DNA of 21,191 bases from Candidatus Nanohalarchaeota archaeon. GTDB taxonomy: Archaea; EX4484-52; B79-G9. The translations under genes were made by a program, and so were the position numbers. Position 1 is the first letter of the stretch; every line of letters begins with the position of its first letter. The notes below the pieces were generated by a model. It saw only the letters and a program-made list of their open reading frames with translations. It was not told where the DNA came from and made no database searches. The stretch is taken from NCBI GenBank assembly GCA_003660865.1, contig QMVA01000003.1:1-21191 (forward strand). The letters are read 5' to 3'. Positions 21,116 to 21,191 of the stretch are shown in pieces.

Positions 21116-21191
21116 AAGATAATAACAAATACCCGATGACCAATATATTTCTTCTGTGCATCTATTTTGGCACCGTTACCATAAGGCGTTA
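21106..21191 (-). CDS. Partial DUF2080-like transposon-associated protein (C-terminal end)
   Basis: The minus strand is open from the window edge to a TGA at 21106-21108, encoding a C-terminal 27 residues: TPYGNGAKIDAQKK then YIGHRVFVIILKN. This matches the ending typical of the small archaeal DUF2080 (COG3466) family, recalled as TxFGNSAHVxxPKKxIGKxVKVIxL, described as putative transposon-encoded proteins near transposase genes. The role is unknown; it may be a small DNA-binding or antitoxin-like factor. The gene is cut by the window edge, so length and start are not visible. The assignment is from memory of the family pattern. Confidence 0.65.
   Translation of the reverse strand, partial: TPYGNGAKIDAQKKYIGHRVFVIILKN

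Noticed and set aside
1..21191. CRISPR arrays or evenly spaced short repeats.
   Set aside because: No direct repeats of 20-40 bases with regular unique spacers were seen; the periodic repeats found are in-frame protein repeats.

Overview
The window looks archaeal. It encodes a PCNA sliding clamp, transcription factor S (TFS), RNA polymerase subunit L, ribosomal protein L15e and a Sec11-type signal peptidase. Promoters are short TATA boxes (TTTAAATA-like), and several sit about 27 bases before an ATG, as in leaderless archaeal mRNAs. Very long N-glycosylation-rich surface proteins, and Cys-rich repeats of the type CGDNxC...CETCPTDC, suggest a DPANN-type lineage (Woesearchaeota, Pacearchaeota, Aenigmarchaeota or Diapherotrites). 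That placement is inference; no rRNA is present to settle it.

Layout. 1-363: gene-free, with several hairpins. 364-10658 (minus): a two-gene operon, a small winged-helix protein whose stop overlaps the start (ATGA) of a 3351-residue surface protein. That protein has tandem Ig-like/carboxypeptidase-regulatory-like modules, one C-terminal membrane helix and a duplicated zinc-ribbon tail. 10910-11560 (plus): a rhomboid protease. 11803-14280 (minus): an information-processing cluster in the order rpoL, signal peptidase, TFS, OB-fold protein, PCNA, with several internal promoters. 14451-15032 (plus): L15e, divergent from rpoL across a symmetric TATA box. 15416-16666 (plus): S-adenosylhomocysteinase behind a structured leader. 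16703-17303 (minus): two small overlapping hypothetical genes. 17302-20977 (plus): two overlapping genes for membrane-anchored surface proteins. 21106-21191 (minus): the C-terminal end of a DUF2080-like transposon-associated protein, so a mobile element probably begins at the right edge.

How the genes work together. The centre is housekeeping: transcription, replication, translation, methyl-cycle clean-up and protein export. Both flanks carry cell-surface functions. Signal peptidase would process the secreted proteins, and rhomboid could cleave membrane-anchored ones; both links are inference.

Most notable: (i) the wHTH plus giant-receptor pair, with a large glycosylated ectodomain joined through one membrane helix to two cytosolic zinc ribbons; (ii) a structured intergenic element present twice (11621-11802 and 15273-15408), whose main hairpin is conserved through compensatory base changes and which forms the likely leader of the S-adenosylhomocysteinase gene; (iii) a C-over-G bias on the plus strand in both plus- and minus-strand genes, suggesting a replication-linked mutational skew.
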